In this document: positions 23,261-33,863 of the stretch, piece by piece
Layout of the letters: every line of letters starts with the position of its first letter
Position numbering within the stretch: the stretch's first letter is position 1
Assembly: GCA_941918925.1 (NCBI GenBank)
Contig: OW799237.1
Coordinates: 108,966,515-109,030,514, forward strand
Source of the DNA: Phyto melanocephala
Taxonomy: Eukaryota > Arthropoda > Insecta > Diptera > Rhinophoridae
Direction of reading: 5' to 3'
DNA length: 64,000 bases
Translations under genes and position numbers: made by a program
The notes under the pieces: generated by a model
Told to the model about the DNA's origin: nothing
What the model saw: only the letters and a program-made list of their open reading frames with translations
The model's database searches: none

Positions 23261-26200
23261 AATTTAATGTCAATAAGAAAAGAAAAATCGATTGAACAAT
23301 GTTCGTCTTTTAACCTTCTCAATATTGCAAACAAATAAACGGGCTTTACTCTTAGAATACCGTAGATCATAAACAAGTTTCAAATCCAGAATTGAGTCCA
23401 AAAGAAATTGCGGAGATAATTCTTTTAACATCCCTTATATGGATATAAAATGAAAAGGCTTGACTATTCGAAAACAGTTCACCTAAAAAAATCAAATCCA
23501 AGATGACAACCAAAAAAAAATTAGATAAAAAAAACAGTTTTTTCAACCCTCTCAATATGGATATCAATTCCCTAATAAAACCTTATTCCAAATTGCGTCT
23601 TTTTAATGTAGTTCCTTAGGGACTTTCAATTCGAATTCCCTAGATTTCTCAAGTTCAACTAGGTATCCACGTTAAAGTTCCCGCGTGTGATACGCCCAAA
23701 CGCAAGACATTGAGAAAAGAAGGAAGGAGAAAGTCTCATCCTATTTCTCTAATACTTTACATGTCGTTTCATCCGACAGTCCCTTGCGAGCTAGATGAGT
23801 TTTCATCTTCGTTTGGCCTATTATTAGGTTAGGTTTAAAAAGAGGTCCTCTAAAAGCCCAAACACACGACAGGCATACACGTACATATGTCCAATGGGCA
23901 TATACATACGAACTTCCTTAATAAAAATGCAATTTCCTAAAAATGTCGACTATATCCAGAACTTAGTCCCCTCAATTTAATTCCTTTTGAATCTCCAATT
24001 CGAATTCCTTAGGTATTCTCGCGTCGATTACGCCCAAACTCAGGAAAATAACGTCCTCTTCCTCGCAAGCTCTACATGTCGTTTTCTCTGACAACTCAAT
24101 GTGAAAGAGATGAGTGCTTCTAAATGTTGGTCTACTCAGTTTCAGAATCTCCTGAGATGTCTGAAGATTTAATACCGACATTAATACTTTGCCAATTTCA
24201 GATATATTTCTCTATCGCCCAAACTTAAGGTTAATTTTTTAACCATTGAAAGGTTTTAGCATTTTCCAAGTTTATAGTATTCAAAAATTATCCCATTTGT
24301 ATATAATTTTTCGGCTTATTTGTTTCCGATTATGGCATGATGGCTGGGTATCCATTTTGTCTCTAGACGTTTACAATTCGCATGCGAGCTTATCTCGCAC
24401 ATGCTGCGCAGGACATGCCAAGATTTAACCTTTTCGATCAGCCTGTGTTGTGGTCTACAAACAAACCTATTTCAGTTTTGTCACCAATCTTCGATCCGTC
24501 CGTGTAAAGATCGATGCCTTGGGTATTTCTTTCCCTTATGCGTTAACAATGTAAATCAATACTTTAAGACAAAATTGCTCTCTCCAATAATGGAATTTTT
24601 AAACGTCTATGAAAGCGTAAATGTTTAATTTGTTACCCACTGACTGATACAAACCATGCTGAATTATAAAATGTGTCTTCAGACGGCATGTGTTTTGCAT
24701 ATGTCTTGTCAAATTTTTCCTTCCCTCTGGATTGGAAACCGGGCAGACCTAATTATATACATACATCTTCAACATACTGAATTGCATATGGATCTCAAAA
24801 GTGACAAATCATATGTACAGTACATCCCTTCTGAAGGCAGCTTAAATGTGACGTGACAATTTACCCATATGAAGCCTTAACCGTTAAAATAACGTAACTC
24901 ACAAAAACCAAAATTTTTCAGGAGAATTTTTATATTTTATTTTAATGTGTTCAGGTTTTTTTATGAAAATTTAATTGTAGCCTTCCAATGAATGGTCTTA
25001 TAAAACTTATAGATAAGTTGACTTTAATTCTCCATATGGAATTTGATTTTTTTTTTTTTTTTTTGTTTAATCTCTAACAGGTTAGACCTAAAATGTGATT
25101 GCGAAAATAAGATAGTACACAGACAAATTTTTGAAAATACATGTATTATTCGTTTAAAGTTATTTTTTGCTTTAATAGGGTATTGTGTTCAACTTTTCTG
25201 CAGTGTGAACAATGTATTGGTACTATTAAGTTTTTTTTTATTCTTTTGTTTTGTCTGCTGATAAGTAAAAATAACAAAATATTGCCAATTTTTTTTCCTC
25301 GTTATAAGATAATAAAAAATACAATTTTAATGAACTTAGGTTAATTCAAATAAAGTTATTTCATTTAGTTTTTAATGAATCAGGGATGGAAAATTTAATA
25401 GATAGGCAAGTTGCAATGCATATTTACAATGCATACACTTCGTAAACGCATATGTAAACTTTCTAGCAATGTCCAATCTTCCTAATCGTTTGGCAACTCA
25501 TTTTACTAAGTATCAGCTGTCAAAATCGCGAAACAAATTATTGAAAAATTATAAAACTATTACCAGTGATGGAATTTTAGCTATTTTCCCGTCAAATCTA
25601 GCAATTTAAAATTCAGTTTAGCTGGCAAAAATACGTTTTAGCTATTAGCGGGATATCTAGCAATTTCTGCTGTACCACTAAAGCTGGCGTTTTTGTAAAT
25701 GTAAATTTCGTAATTGCAACCCCAATGTCACAGTATTTTCTCGAATAGGAAAGGCGGTGCAAGCCTGTGGTAAACTGAACAAATTATGAAACTCTTTTTC
25801 TCTCCATCTGTCTCTAGATTATAACAATATTAAATTTTAATGTTTGATTTACATTACCCTATGCCTGTAAAACATGAAATGCTGCTCCTCTTGAAATAAA
25901 TGCACGGCAACTATTTTAAAAACAAACATCTTAAATAGAATAATCGTTTTAGTTTTTTGGACACAGACTAAATCAAATAATAAATCATGTTAAAAACTAA
26001 ACAATTTCCAATAAATATTGAAATGCAAAGGCGAAAATGGAAAATCCAAGTAGACAAACACGTGGATGGCAACAAAGCTTACGTCCAGTTCATACATATC
26101 CCAGGCTGAATACAAAAAAAATAAAACTACTTGTAATGCAATCAAAAAATGTTAACAATAAAGTGGTCTAGTTTGAAAGTTTATATTAAGATCTTATGCC

Positions 26201-26595
26201 TCTTGGATGAACAACGAGAATAGAAAATAAAGAGTTTAATGTACAAAACTCATGCTGGAAATAGATGTTAATATTTTGTTTTTGTTCACTAAAAAAATAT
26301 ACAAATTCTTTTTACTATTTTTCTTTATAATGTCAAAACATATCGATTTTTTAATCCACGTTTTAAAATTGAGAAAAATTATGTGAAGCCTAAAGCTGAA
26401 AGTCCACACCAAGCATTCAACGTTTTTTTGTTTCCGCCTCTTTCAAAAAAGTTGAATTAATGTAGTTGAACGTTGCAAGTTACAAAGCACAAAGCCCTGA
26501 ATGCTCTGAGGCATACAATGCAAAAAGTAGGTTTACTTTCTTATTTTTTAAGCGTCTTGAGGGGCGAGAAAACGACTCAACTAAGTTTGAGTGCC
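23261..26595. other. Intronic/intergenic stretch with old repeat debris
   Basis: No gene supported. Between about 23580 and 24540 there are fly dispersed-repeat fragments (an inverted copy of the 20760 repeat at 23825-23925, and similar CTACATGTCGTTT(C/T)ATCCGACA-type blocks near 23760 and 24070). The frames listed from 24246 to 25344 show no domain. 25560-25690 holds internally repeated TCTAGCAATTT and TTTAGCTATT words. Confidence 0.5.
23825..23925 (-). repeat. Inverted copy of the 20760 dispersed repeat
   Basis: Contains AAAGCCCAAACACACGACAG and CATACACGTACATATGTCCA, the reverse complement of the 20760-20830 blocks, preceded by TTAGGTTAGG. Confidence 0.6.
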
Positions 26596-27349
26596 AGGGT
26601 GGGCCATCTATCGGTTTAAATTTTAACCAGCGGTTATTTCGAATCTGGCATTACTCATGTCATTCTATTCTGTCACAAAATTCAGTATATTAACCCCGCT
26701 GAACGAAATGAATCGATCTACCCTTGAGCAACGTTGGGTTTTATTGAAAATTATTTCTAAAACAAAAACAGTTGGTCAAAAATTGTAATTTTAAAAAATC
26801 ATCTTTTCCGATAAAGCTCATTCACGTCTTGGTGGGTAAGGTAATAAGCAAAGTTGCCGTATTTGGAGCTTAGAAAACCCAAACGTGGTCTTACAGAAAC
26901 CAATGCACCCATTACGATTCACTGTTTGGAGCGAAGCCACACATCTCATGCCACAATAGATTTATTGCATACAATGTTTGATGGTCGTTTAATTAGCCGA
27001 AATGGTGATGTCAATTGGTCGCCAAGAAGCGGCGATTTGAAACCGTTGAACTCTTTTAGATGAGGCGCCGTTAAAGACAAGTGTTGTGCAGACAAACCAG
27101 AGGCAACGAAGCATTTGAAGGCCAACATTTGTGATGCCATTGCCGAGATACAAACCCATACACTCGAAAAAGTGCTCGAAAATTGGTCCGATCGAATGGG
27201 GTACTATGAGACCAAACCCGACAGCCATATAAATGAAATAATATTTCATTTCTAAACGGGACAATTTTAGTTCACAACAAAAAAATAAATTTGGCAACAT
27301 TTCTTGTTTTATTACATTTTGAAATTTAAACTTTTAAATGGCCCACCCT
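26596..27349 (+). pseudogene. Degenerate mariner-type element with AGGGTGGGCCAT ends
   Basis: The ends AGGGTGGGCCATCTATCGGT (left) and CTTTTAAATGGCCCACCCT (right) are inverted repeats. A transposase start is visible at 26708 (MNRSTLEQRWVLLKII), and the C-terminal block at 26999-27060 (NGDVNWSPRSGDLKPLN) is followed, with frame changes, by a VLENWSDRMG-type end. The element is 754 bp, well below full length, so the catalytic centre is mostly deleted. Confidence 0.75.
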
Positions 27350-27968
27350 ATATATGCCTTCATATTTCTAGCCCGATGTGGCATCATGTCACTATGAAAA
27401 AAAAGGTCCTTAAGCGGTATTCAAACAATTATTTTATTTATCGCACCACTGGACGCAAATCCAACCAGCTATGCCGAACCTCCGACTATGGAAGGGTATT
27501 GCAATTAAAGAACACAGGAAAAATATCCCAAGACATGACCATCTCGTGCAAAACATTAATGGATAAATTTTTTTGATTGAATAACATGTCAGTAATTTAA
27601 TGTTTAATGAATTTGTTAATACAATATTTGAATCAATTTTTGTATTTTTGAGAATTTTTCTATTTAACGTTTTAAGTTTTATTTAACTTAATGCGAGTAT
27701 AAGTTTTTTCTGACTCACGCTTTTAATAGAAAATCTAATTTGTTTAGGGTGTGATTTTTTGGCATTTTAGGTGGCGATATAATAATTTTTAAAATGCATT
27801 TACATACCTTACAACAACAAAAGCCAAATTGTTGTGATTTCTTATATTTTTCACATACTAACAAAAATCTTTAATATTAACATGTTAATTACTCTATTTT
27901 AACTTGAGTTTTTTACAATGAAACAAACTATTAGATGTTAAAAAAAATATTTAAACAAAAATGTTTCT
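27350..27968. other. No gene seen
   Basis: Non-coding spacer between two transposon relics. The frame 27304-27576 runs across the mariner end and is not supported. Confidence 0.5.
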
Positions 27969-28358
27969 TACCCGGGGTCTCTATGTAGCAATATTTATTG
28001 CCGCAATTTTAAAATTTGATTGCGTCTTTAAAAATTGCCACGTGTAGATGGCAAATTGCCATATGCAGCAATTTATTGCGCAATCAATCTTGAAGAGTTA
28101 AGTCAAAATCGTTTAATTTTCTTTGAATTTTTTGTTAAATTAAAATAATTTTACCAGATAATAATAACTTGGAGTGAGATAATCAAAAAAAAAACATAAA
28201 AGTGGAAACAAAAATATTAAATTTTATAAATAAATTACCAGTGTCATGTTCTCTACCCAATAAAAATAGACACACTTTAGCAATAAAGTGCCGTTTTTTA
28301 GCCGACATTTTTGGTTATGCTTAGCAATAAAAATTGCTACCTGGAGACCAAGCGTAAC
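27969..28358. mobile_element. MITE-like element, ~390 bp, inverted ends with GGTCTC
   Basis: The left end TTACCCGGGGTCTCTATGTA with GCAATATTTATTGC and the right end GCAATAAAAATTGCTACC with TGGAGACCAAGCGTAAC are inverted repeats of about 35 bp with several mismatches. Internal short inverted words (TTGCCACGTG ... GGCAAATTGCCA) add secondary structure. No coding sequence. Confidence 0.65.
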
Positions 28359-29029
28359 AGAGCATTAATTGCTTTAATAACTTTAAATTCTATAAGTGAG
28401 ACGAAAGAAATAAAGCAAACAATAGTTATAGAATAGAATTTCCAATTTTAAAATGATTTGTTTATTCGCATTAGGGAATTAAAACGTTTGATAAATAGAA
28501 ATAAATTTGAATTTTGTGTGACGCAGTCGTACTGCAAAGTTGATTATTAACTTATTTCACGTAATACAGCTCTAGTCAAGTCAAGAGATCGTGCATCATT
28601 GCCAATATCGCTTTAGGAAGTCCTTTTTTACTTTCCTTCGAGAGTTAAGTATATCATTTGATTTAATTAAGTGCGTCAGGGCTGAAGTAACCTAGAATAA
28701 AGAAAATAAAATTTGATGCTTGTCGTCTAAGAAGTCTAAACTAAGCTGTGGCCAATTGTCGAATTCACTGATCCTTCATTGTATTCTATTGTATTGTATT
28801 GTGTTATTCAAATTATTAATAAATAAAACTATTGAAACGCATTTTTTGTTTTCATTTTCTGAATAAAGCTTTTTGCGCATTTACTACCATGGTGTCATAA
28901 CTCAAAAAACATCATAGTTAAATTAAAGATCAAAGTTTTTAAAACATTTCACTATTTTAATACACTCTACCATGGCTTTGTAAGACTAAAAAGTATATCA
29001 TACCGTTTGTTGTTTTAACAATGTGTATT
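28359..29029. other. No gene seen
   Basis: AT-rich spacer with (TATTG)n-like slippage near 28780-28800. No supported feature. Confidence 0.5.
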
Positions 29030-29530
29030 TATTTGTGTGGGGCTTGACTGATGGTACTTATAGAAGATTTTAAATTCCATGATGGCCGCCATTACAAAAT
29101 GGCGTACTGTAAATTTTTATGTGGGTTAAATCTATGGTGTAAGAATTAATCCCTTGACTAGAATAATACATAAGCTATGAAAAAGTTAAAATTCAAGATG
29201 GCGTTCTAAATCAAATGGCGGTTATATGGGTCAATATTAGTATCAAATGTAAGGGCTTGATCAGTAAAATACAGTAAACTAAGAAAAACGATAAAATCCA
29301 AAATGGAGTCTAAAACAAATGGCTGAAAATTTTTCTTCTTAACCTCATCAATATGAAAGGGCTTGACTATTAAAATACAGTTATCTATGTATATATAAAA
29401 ATTCAAAATCAAAGATGAGGTCAGAAATAATAAAGCAAACTGGCGTATAATGTTAAATCTAAAATCGAGGCTACGATATGATCACTATTCCTATGAACAT
29501 GATGGTGAAGGGTATTATCAGATCCGTCAC
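29030..29530 (-). repeat. ~100-bp minisatellite, four units, part of a dispersed repeat
   Basis: Units begin GGGCTTGACT(A/G) near 29040, 29154, 29254 and 29357 (spacing about 100-113 bp). Each carries a TAAACTAxGAAAAA word, a CAAGATGGCG-type word and an AAATGGCG-type word. The array ends with GGTGAAGGGTATTATCAGAT and a CGTCACGG terminus, like the end of the element at 48300-48595. Inverted units occur at 2.6-3.1 kb and near 63.83 kb. Confidence 0.75.
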
Positions 29531-29986
29531 GGCTCAATTCAATATAAAGTAACATTTTTTATTTATACCCCGTTAAAGTAAATAGGCGATATGTTATAAT
29601 GCACACAATCATTACTTTCTAACAGCGATTTGGAATATTATTTGTAACAAAGGTTTTCATCGTCATCAAGTTCAACTACATACAGTTTTACATAAACTAA
29701 CATAAAGATAAGATTAAACCAAATAAAATAGCGCTAATAGTAGGAAAAAAAAGCTTTTTGTCGTAGTCAAACAATAAGCGGCCTGAGAGTAATAACGCAC
29801 TGAAAAGCTTTCTTCAGTTAGTACACATTCAAACATTGTAACAAAACGTTGCGGACGATAAATAATACTAGAATACTTTTATACACAATTGTTTGAAAGT
29901 TATAGTTTTTTTTTCTACAAACATTTAAAACAAACGGTTAAGTTTGTTAAGTAAAACTACTATTTGATTTCGACCACATATCATAA
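29531..29986. other. Upstream flank of exon C
   Basis: Presumed promoter and 5' UTR region of the transcript that starts with exon C. No specific element can be assigned. Confidence 0.45.
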
Positions 29987-30302
29987 ATGAATGAGAAAAT
30001 GACACTTAATAAGGACGGTGAACATATATTAGAGCAATTGAAACAATCGGTGAAATCAATAATCGAAAAAACCGGTTCCCATAAATTTGCTCACGAACTG
30101 ATTGACAAGATCCATAAATTACAACTGCAATTGGAGGAATTGTCCAAATCGGATAGGGCACAGTTTGTACATGAAATGAAAGATTCATTTCGTGCCACCA
30201 TCGATAAAATCGAAACGAAACTCATGCAGCATGCTCAATTTGAAAGGGTCTATACATATTCAATATTTGCAGCGATTATATTTTTAGTTTTATTTACATT
30301 TG
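29987..30302 (+). CDS. Alternative first coding exon C of the KKXX-tailed membrane protein gene
   Basis: Encodes 105 codons plus one base, by coincidence or descent the same length as exon B. The N-terminal 80 or so residues form an amphipathic, charged, likely coiled-coil region (ILEQLKQSVKSIIEK, IHKLQLQLEELSKSDRAQF). The membrane segment YTYSIFAAIIFLVLFTFG follows and the exon ends at G|GTGTGT in phase 1. The common exon is only 171 bp downstream, making C the most secure of the three starts. The spliced product is 139 residues; without splicing the frame runs on for 17 more codons to a stop. Confidence 0.7.
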
Positions 30303-30473
30303 GTGTGTTATTGTTTTTTTTTTTAAACCATTTGCTTTATATACACTCTATTTGATAAGTCGATTGATTAATTCATCCATTCATTCATAAACCCTTGTGG
30401 CTTTCAAGTGTTTTATATTGAAATATTTTTATTTGGTACTGATTGCCTTTTATTTTTCTCTTTTTATTTCTAG

Positions 30474-30577
30474 CTCTCTTTGGTTACAAATTGTATAAAT
30501 CTCTAATGGAGAAGGAATTAAAGAAACAGGAGAAACTTAAACTCAAACAATCCAAAAAGAGCAAAAAAACAAATTAA
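30474..30577 (+). CDS. Common last coding exon with lysine-rich tail and C-terminal KKTN
   Basis: After the acceptor TTTTTATTTCTAG the exon accepts phase 1 donors. The G of the upstream exon plus CT makes Ala, then LFGYKLYKSLMEKELKKQEK and a run rich in Lys, ending KKTN and stop. The first residues finish the membrane helix supplied by exon A, B or C; the rest is a basic, probably cytosolic tail. KK at positions -3/-4 fits the dilysine ER-retrieval signal of type I membrane proteins (established motif; its use here is inference). An AATAAA lies about 90 bp downstream. Confidence 0.75.
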
Positions 30578-30944
30578 ATAATTAAACGGAGACGAGGAGA
30601 GACTTTTGCTTTTTTTGTTTTTAAGTCAGAGTTTAAAATTTAAGTTAATAATAATAATAACAACAACAATAAAGTGTAATTATAATAAAAAAAAAGAAAA
30701 CAATTGTAATTATGTAATAATTTAATTACTAAAATTAAATGTGATGTTTTACGTAATGGTAATGTTTATTAAAATGTTTTGTTGTTAATAACACGTTCTT
30801 TTTTTTTTTTTGCAATGCACGACATGATTTTTAAAAATGTTTGTCTAAAAAAACGAAAAGATTAAAATATTAAAAAAATAAGATTTTACACAACCGAGAG
30901 AGCCAATTGAAAGGATTTGAATAAGCGAATATATCTATCTCTTC

Positions 30945-31149
30945 TCTATATATATAAAAATTACGTGTATGTTCGTGATCGATAAACTCAAAAACTACTG
31001 AACCGATTTTGACCAAATTTTATATGCATGCTCTATGGGCCGTGAGGAGTGTTTCTGTTTCATCCGACAGATGGCGCAATATTTAGTTTTTTTGTGTTTT
31101 GCCCCATAGAGATTAGCGCGATAACCCATGCTCTGTTTCGCTAAGCTAG
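30945..31149 (+). mobile_element. Mini-Helitron, ~205 bp, non-autonomous
   Basis: It starts TCTATATATATAAAAATTAC and ends CGCTAAGCTAG before T. Internal text AACTACTGAACCGATTTTGA is widespread in insect Helitron-like repeats. The base before TC is not A, so the left edge is slightly uncertain. Confidence 0.6.
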
Positions 31150-31194
31150 TTAAACTATAAAAAAATTAAAATTTATGACAAATTTATAAATACA

Positions 31195-31455
31195 CGGGTC
31201 ATATCTGGTATTTCAAAATGTATTTGTACAAAATGTACTGGTATTTCAAATGGTATTAAATGGAAGAACTGTTAGCTATAAAAAAGTAGAAGTCCAAGAT
31301 GACATCCGAAATTAAATGGCGGATATATTTATCATATAAAGTAATTACGCTGTGCCCCCTTTAACCCCCAACAGTGCAGTTAACTATGTAAACATTTAAA
31401 ATCGCAAATAAATAATGTAGAAACTGAAAACACACTCTTAATGAAGGGTATAATT
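31195..31455. repeat. Fragment of the GGCTTGACT/AAATGGCG dispersed repeat
   Basis: Contains AAGTCCAAGATGACATCCGA, AAATTAAATGGCGG and TTAATGAAGGGTATAATT, words of the minisatellite family at 29030-29530 in the same orientation. Confidence 0.5.
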
Positions 31456-31469
31456 TATTAAAAAATGTT

Positions 31470-31625
31470 ATATATAAAAATGAATATGTGTCTGTATGTC
31501 CTATATAGAATCGTAAACTATGCATATGATCATGTGATGATCTTTAGCAAAGTTGTTTTACATGAGCCCACGAAGGTTTCTAAGTTGATACGACCTATTT
31601 TCGATAGATGGCGTCACTGTCATTC
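31470..31625 (+). repeat. Dispersed repeat, inverted copy at 55085-55240
   Basis: TATATATAAAAATGAATATG, TAGAATCGTAAACTATGCAT, GATCATGTGATGATCTTTAG and ACCTATTTTCGATAGATGGC also occur, with few changes, on the minus strand at 55085-55240. Its start resembles the mini-Helitron 5' ends. Confidence 0.65.
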
Positions 31626-31744
31626 TAATGAATTACATATTTAGCGTAAAAGTTCATGCTGATTTGAATTGAAATGAATGATGACGCTTCGAGGTGTGGG
31701 TAACATAAGAATTAATGTAAATTGTTGAATTTATATCCCTTAGA

Positions 31745-33016
31745 TATAAATTAACGCAGAAACGTGAACTAATTTTTACCAAGGGTGTTCACGTTTTCGA
31801 TTTTGTTCACGTTTTAGATTGCATTTTTTCTATAACATATTTTAGTCTCTTTTATCTTTTATTTAATTTAAAATAAAGTATGTACGTTATTTTCACCTAT
31901 GAGACATGTTTTGATTCAACTTTTTGTAAGCTTCTGCCATACTTTAATGTACTACATAGCTGCTATGGTTTGCAAAAGGGTTTTTAAGATACTTTTTTCT
32001 AAATTATTTATTGAATTCATCCAAAATAGAGGTTTAGCATTTTTATTTTCCTTAATTTGACTGTGCAATTCAACAGCATTCTTTTAATCATAATGCCGCT
32101 AACTGGTAGGTTTTTATTTCGAAGTTGGGTAAACCAACTTTTTTTCCCATTTTCGGAAGCTCCGAAGTATGCAGTGTTTTCCAGGACCCGAAAATTCTGC
32201 CACATCGGAATTTATATTCAATAAGTTGAAACTTATTGTAAATATGATTGTTAGATTTGTCTATAATGTTAGGCGTTGGGATCATATTTCGTCTTATGTT
32301 CATAAATTTCTTGGCTGTACTTTTATGAATTTAGTGAATTTTCGTAATCTGAGTTTGTTTCATAATGTGATGAGGAATGGTTTTCCTTCTCCTTTACGTA
32401 ATAAATTTGTTTTTTTGCGATCTTCTCGTAATCCTCAACTTTATATTCCTAGGATTTTTAGACTGATTTTTGAGAGATCTTTTGTGGTGAGAATTGCACG
32501 TTGCTGGAATTGTTTGCCCCTTGAATTACGTATTTTTTCCCAATCTAACAATGTATTTCGCCTTAAAGTTATGAAATATTTTGCTAATTTTACTTGATTA
32601 TTTATTATTTTCTCGGTTTTTTGTTATTAACTCATCTTATTACCCTACTGATTGGTGTTTTCCTTATTTTTATTTTCATATGTATGCTACATAAGTTAAT
32701 AAATTTATTTGAATTGCTACTAATTTGGACTTTTTTACCTATTTTTTTCTGCTTAATTGTTATTTCTTTTTACTGTGGCTGGGGAGCTAATTTGTACTTT
32801 TGTGATTAGTAATCTGACATTTATTTTTTATTTTTTTTTTTAAATTTTTTTTTTCCAATATAATTAAATTTTTATAATCATTGTTGGTATTTTATATATA
32901 TTTTTGTTTTTTTATATGAATTTATGTACAAATTAAGTCTAATAACTTAGGTTCTTTATTACTAAGTAATACATATTTATATTTTGGCCTGGAAGGCTTT
33001 GTATTGCTGTGTTGAA

Positions 33017-33051
<35 letters not shown>

Positions 33052-33548
33052 AATGTATTAACGCATTTCGAAATTACATCTTAATTGTTTCTTATTGAAC
33101 AAATCGTCGATTTGGCGACATTTAACTTTTTCGACAAACCAGTTACAGATGAACCTTTGCGTAAAAGCTCTAAAATATCTGACTTTTCTTGAAAATTTAA
33201 CACTTTTTATTAGACATATTTTCAATAAAAATATTTTAAGAGATCACTCGTTTGTATTACTTATATACCCATATGTATAGTCAGCACAGAGAGCTGCTTC
33301 CAGTACAACTTCCGCATTAATATTAAAGCTACTTATCATGCAACAAAAGTTGTTTACAACAAACAAACCACGAATCCCAAAAATTTCAAATGAGGTTACA
33401 AAATTGAATTATAACGTTCGATAAAAAGTTCACGTTTTAGAGCCTTCAGCCTTTGTTCACGTTATAGAGTAGTCAATGTAATAAAAAATGTTCATGTTTT
33501 TGGGTAGTTCATGTTACTGGATGTTCACGTTTCTGCGAGTTCACTGTA
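31745..33548. mobile_element. Relic of a pogo-like DNA transposon interrupted by a LINE
   Basis: The left end has CGCAGAAACGTGAAC followed by repeated GTTCACGTTTT words. The right end has repeated TTCACGTT/TTCATGTT words and closes GTTCACGTTTCTGCGAGTTC then ACTGTA. Inverted ends with internal iterated GTTCACG(T) motifs are typical of pogo/Tigger elements. The middle is replaced by a truncated LINE (about 31880-33053). No intact transposase remains. Confidence 0.55.
32169..33053 (+). pseudogene. 5'-truncated non-LTR retrotransposon, C-terminal end of ORF2
   Basis: The frame 32169-32597 carries the tail-end signature of LINE reverse-transcriptase proteins: a VRRWDHISSYVHKFLG block, a PLRNKFVFLRSSR block and a final SFVVRIARCWNCLPLELR block, the last being the most typical. 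No catalytic YADD part is left. About 450 bp later comes a (TAAA)n tail at 33014-33053, the usual 3' end of such elements. The insertion is dead on arrival. Confidence 0.75.
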
Positions 33549-33863
33549 TTTGTATGTTTGTTTGTATCCCATACGGCAGAGAAATAAAATATACGCTAAA
33601 CGTTCTGTAAAGGTATTCTGTATTACATTTGTAGTTATTTTTCAAAAAACTTTAAATAAATAAAAACTTTAAAAATCTTTTGTAAAAAAAATTAAAAATG
33701 TAAATTCTGTTAATTTCAGCAATTTCTTTGATTAGGATGATCATCCCAAAATATATATTAAAAATTTAATATTTTAAAAACTCGGTAAGTTATTTTTACC
33801 AAAATGTATTTATTTTTTAAATACAATTTTTGAGTCTATGTGAGTTAAATAAAAATATGACTA

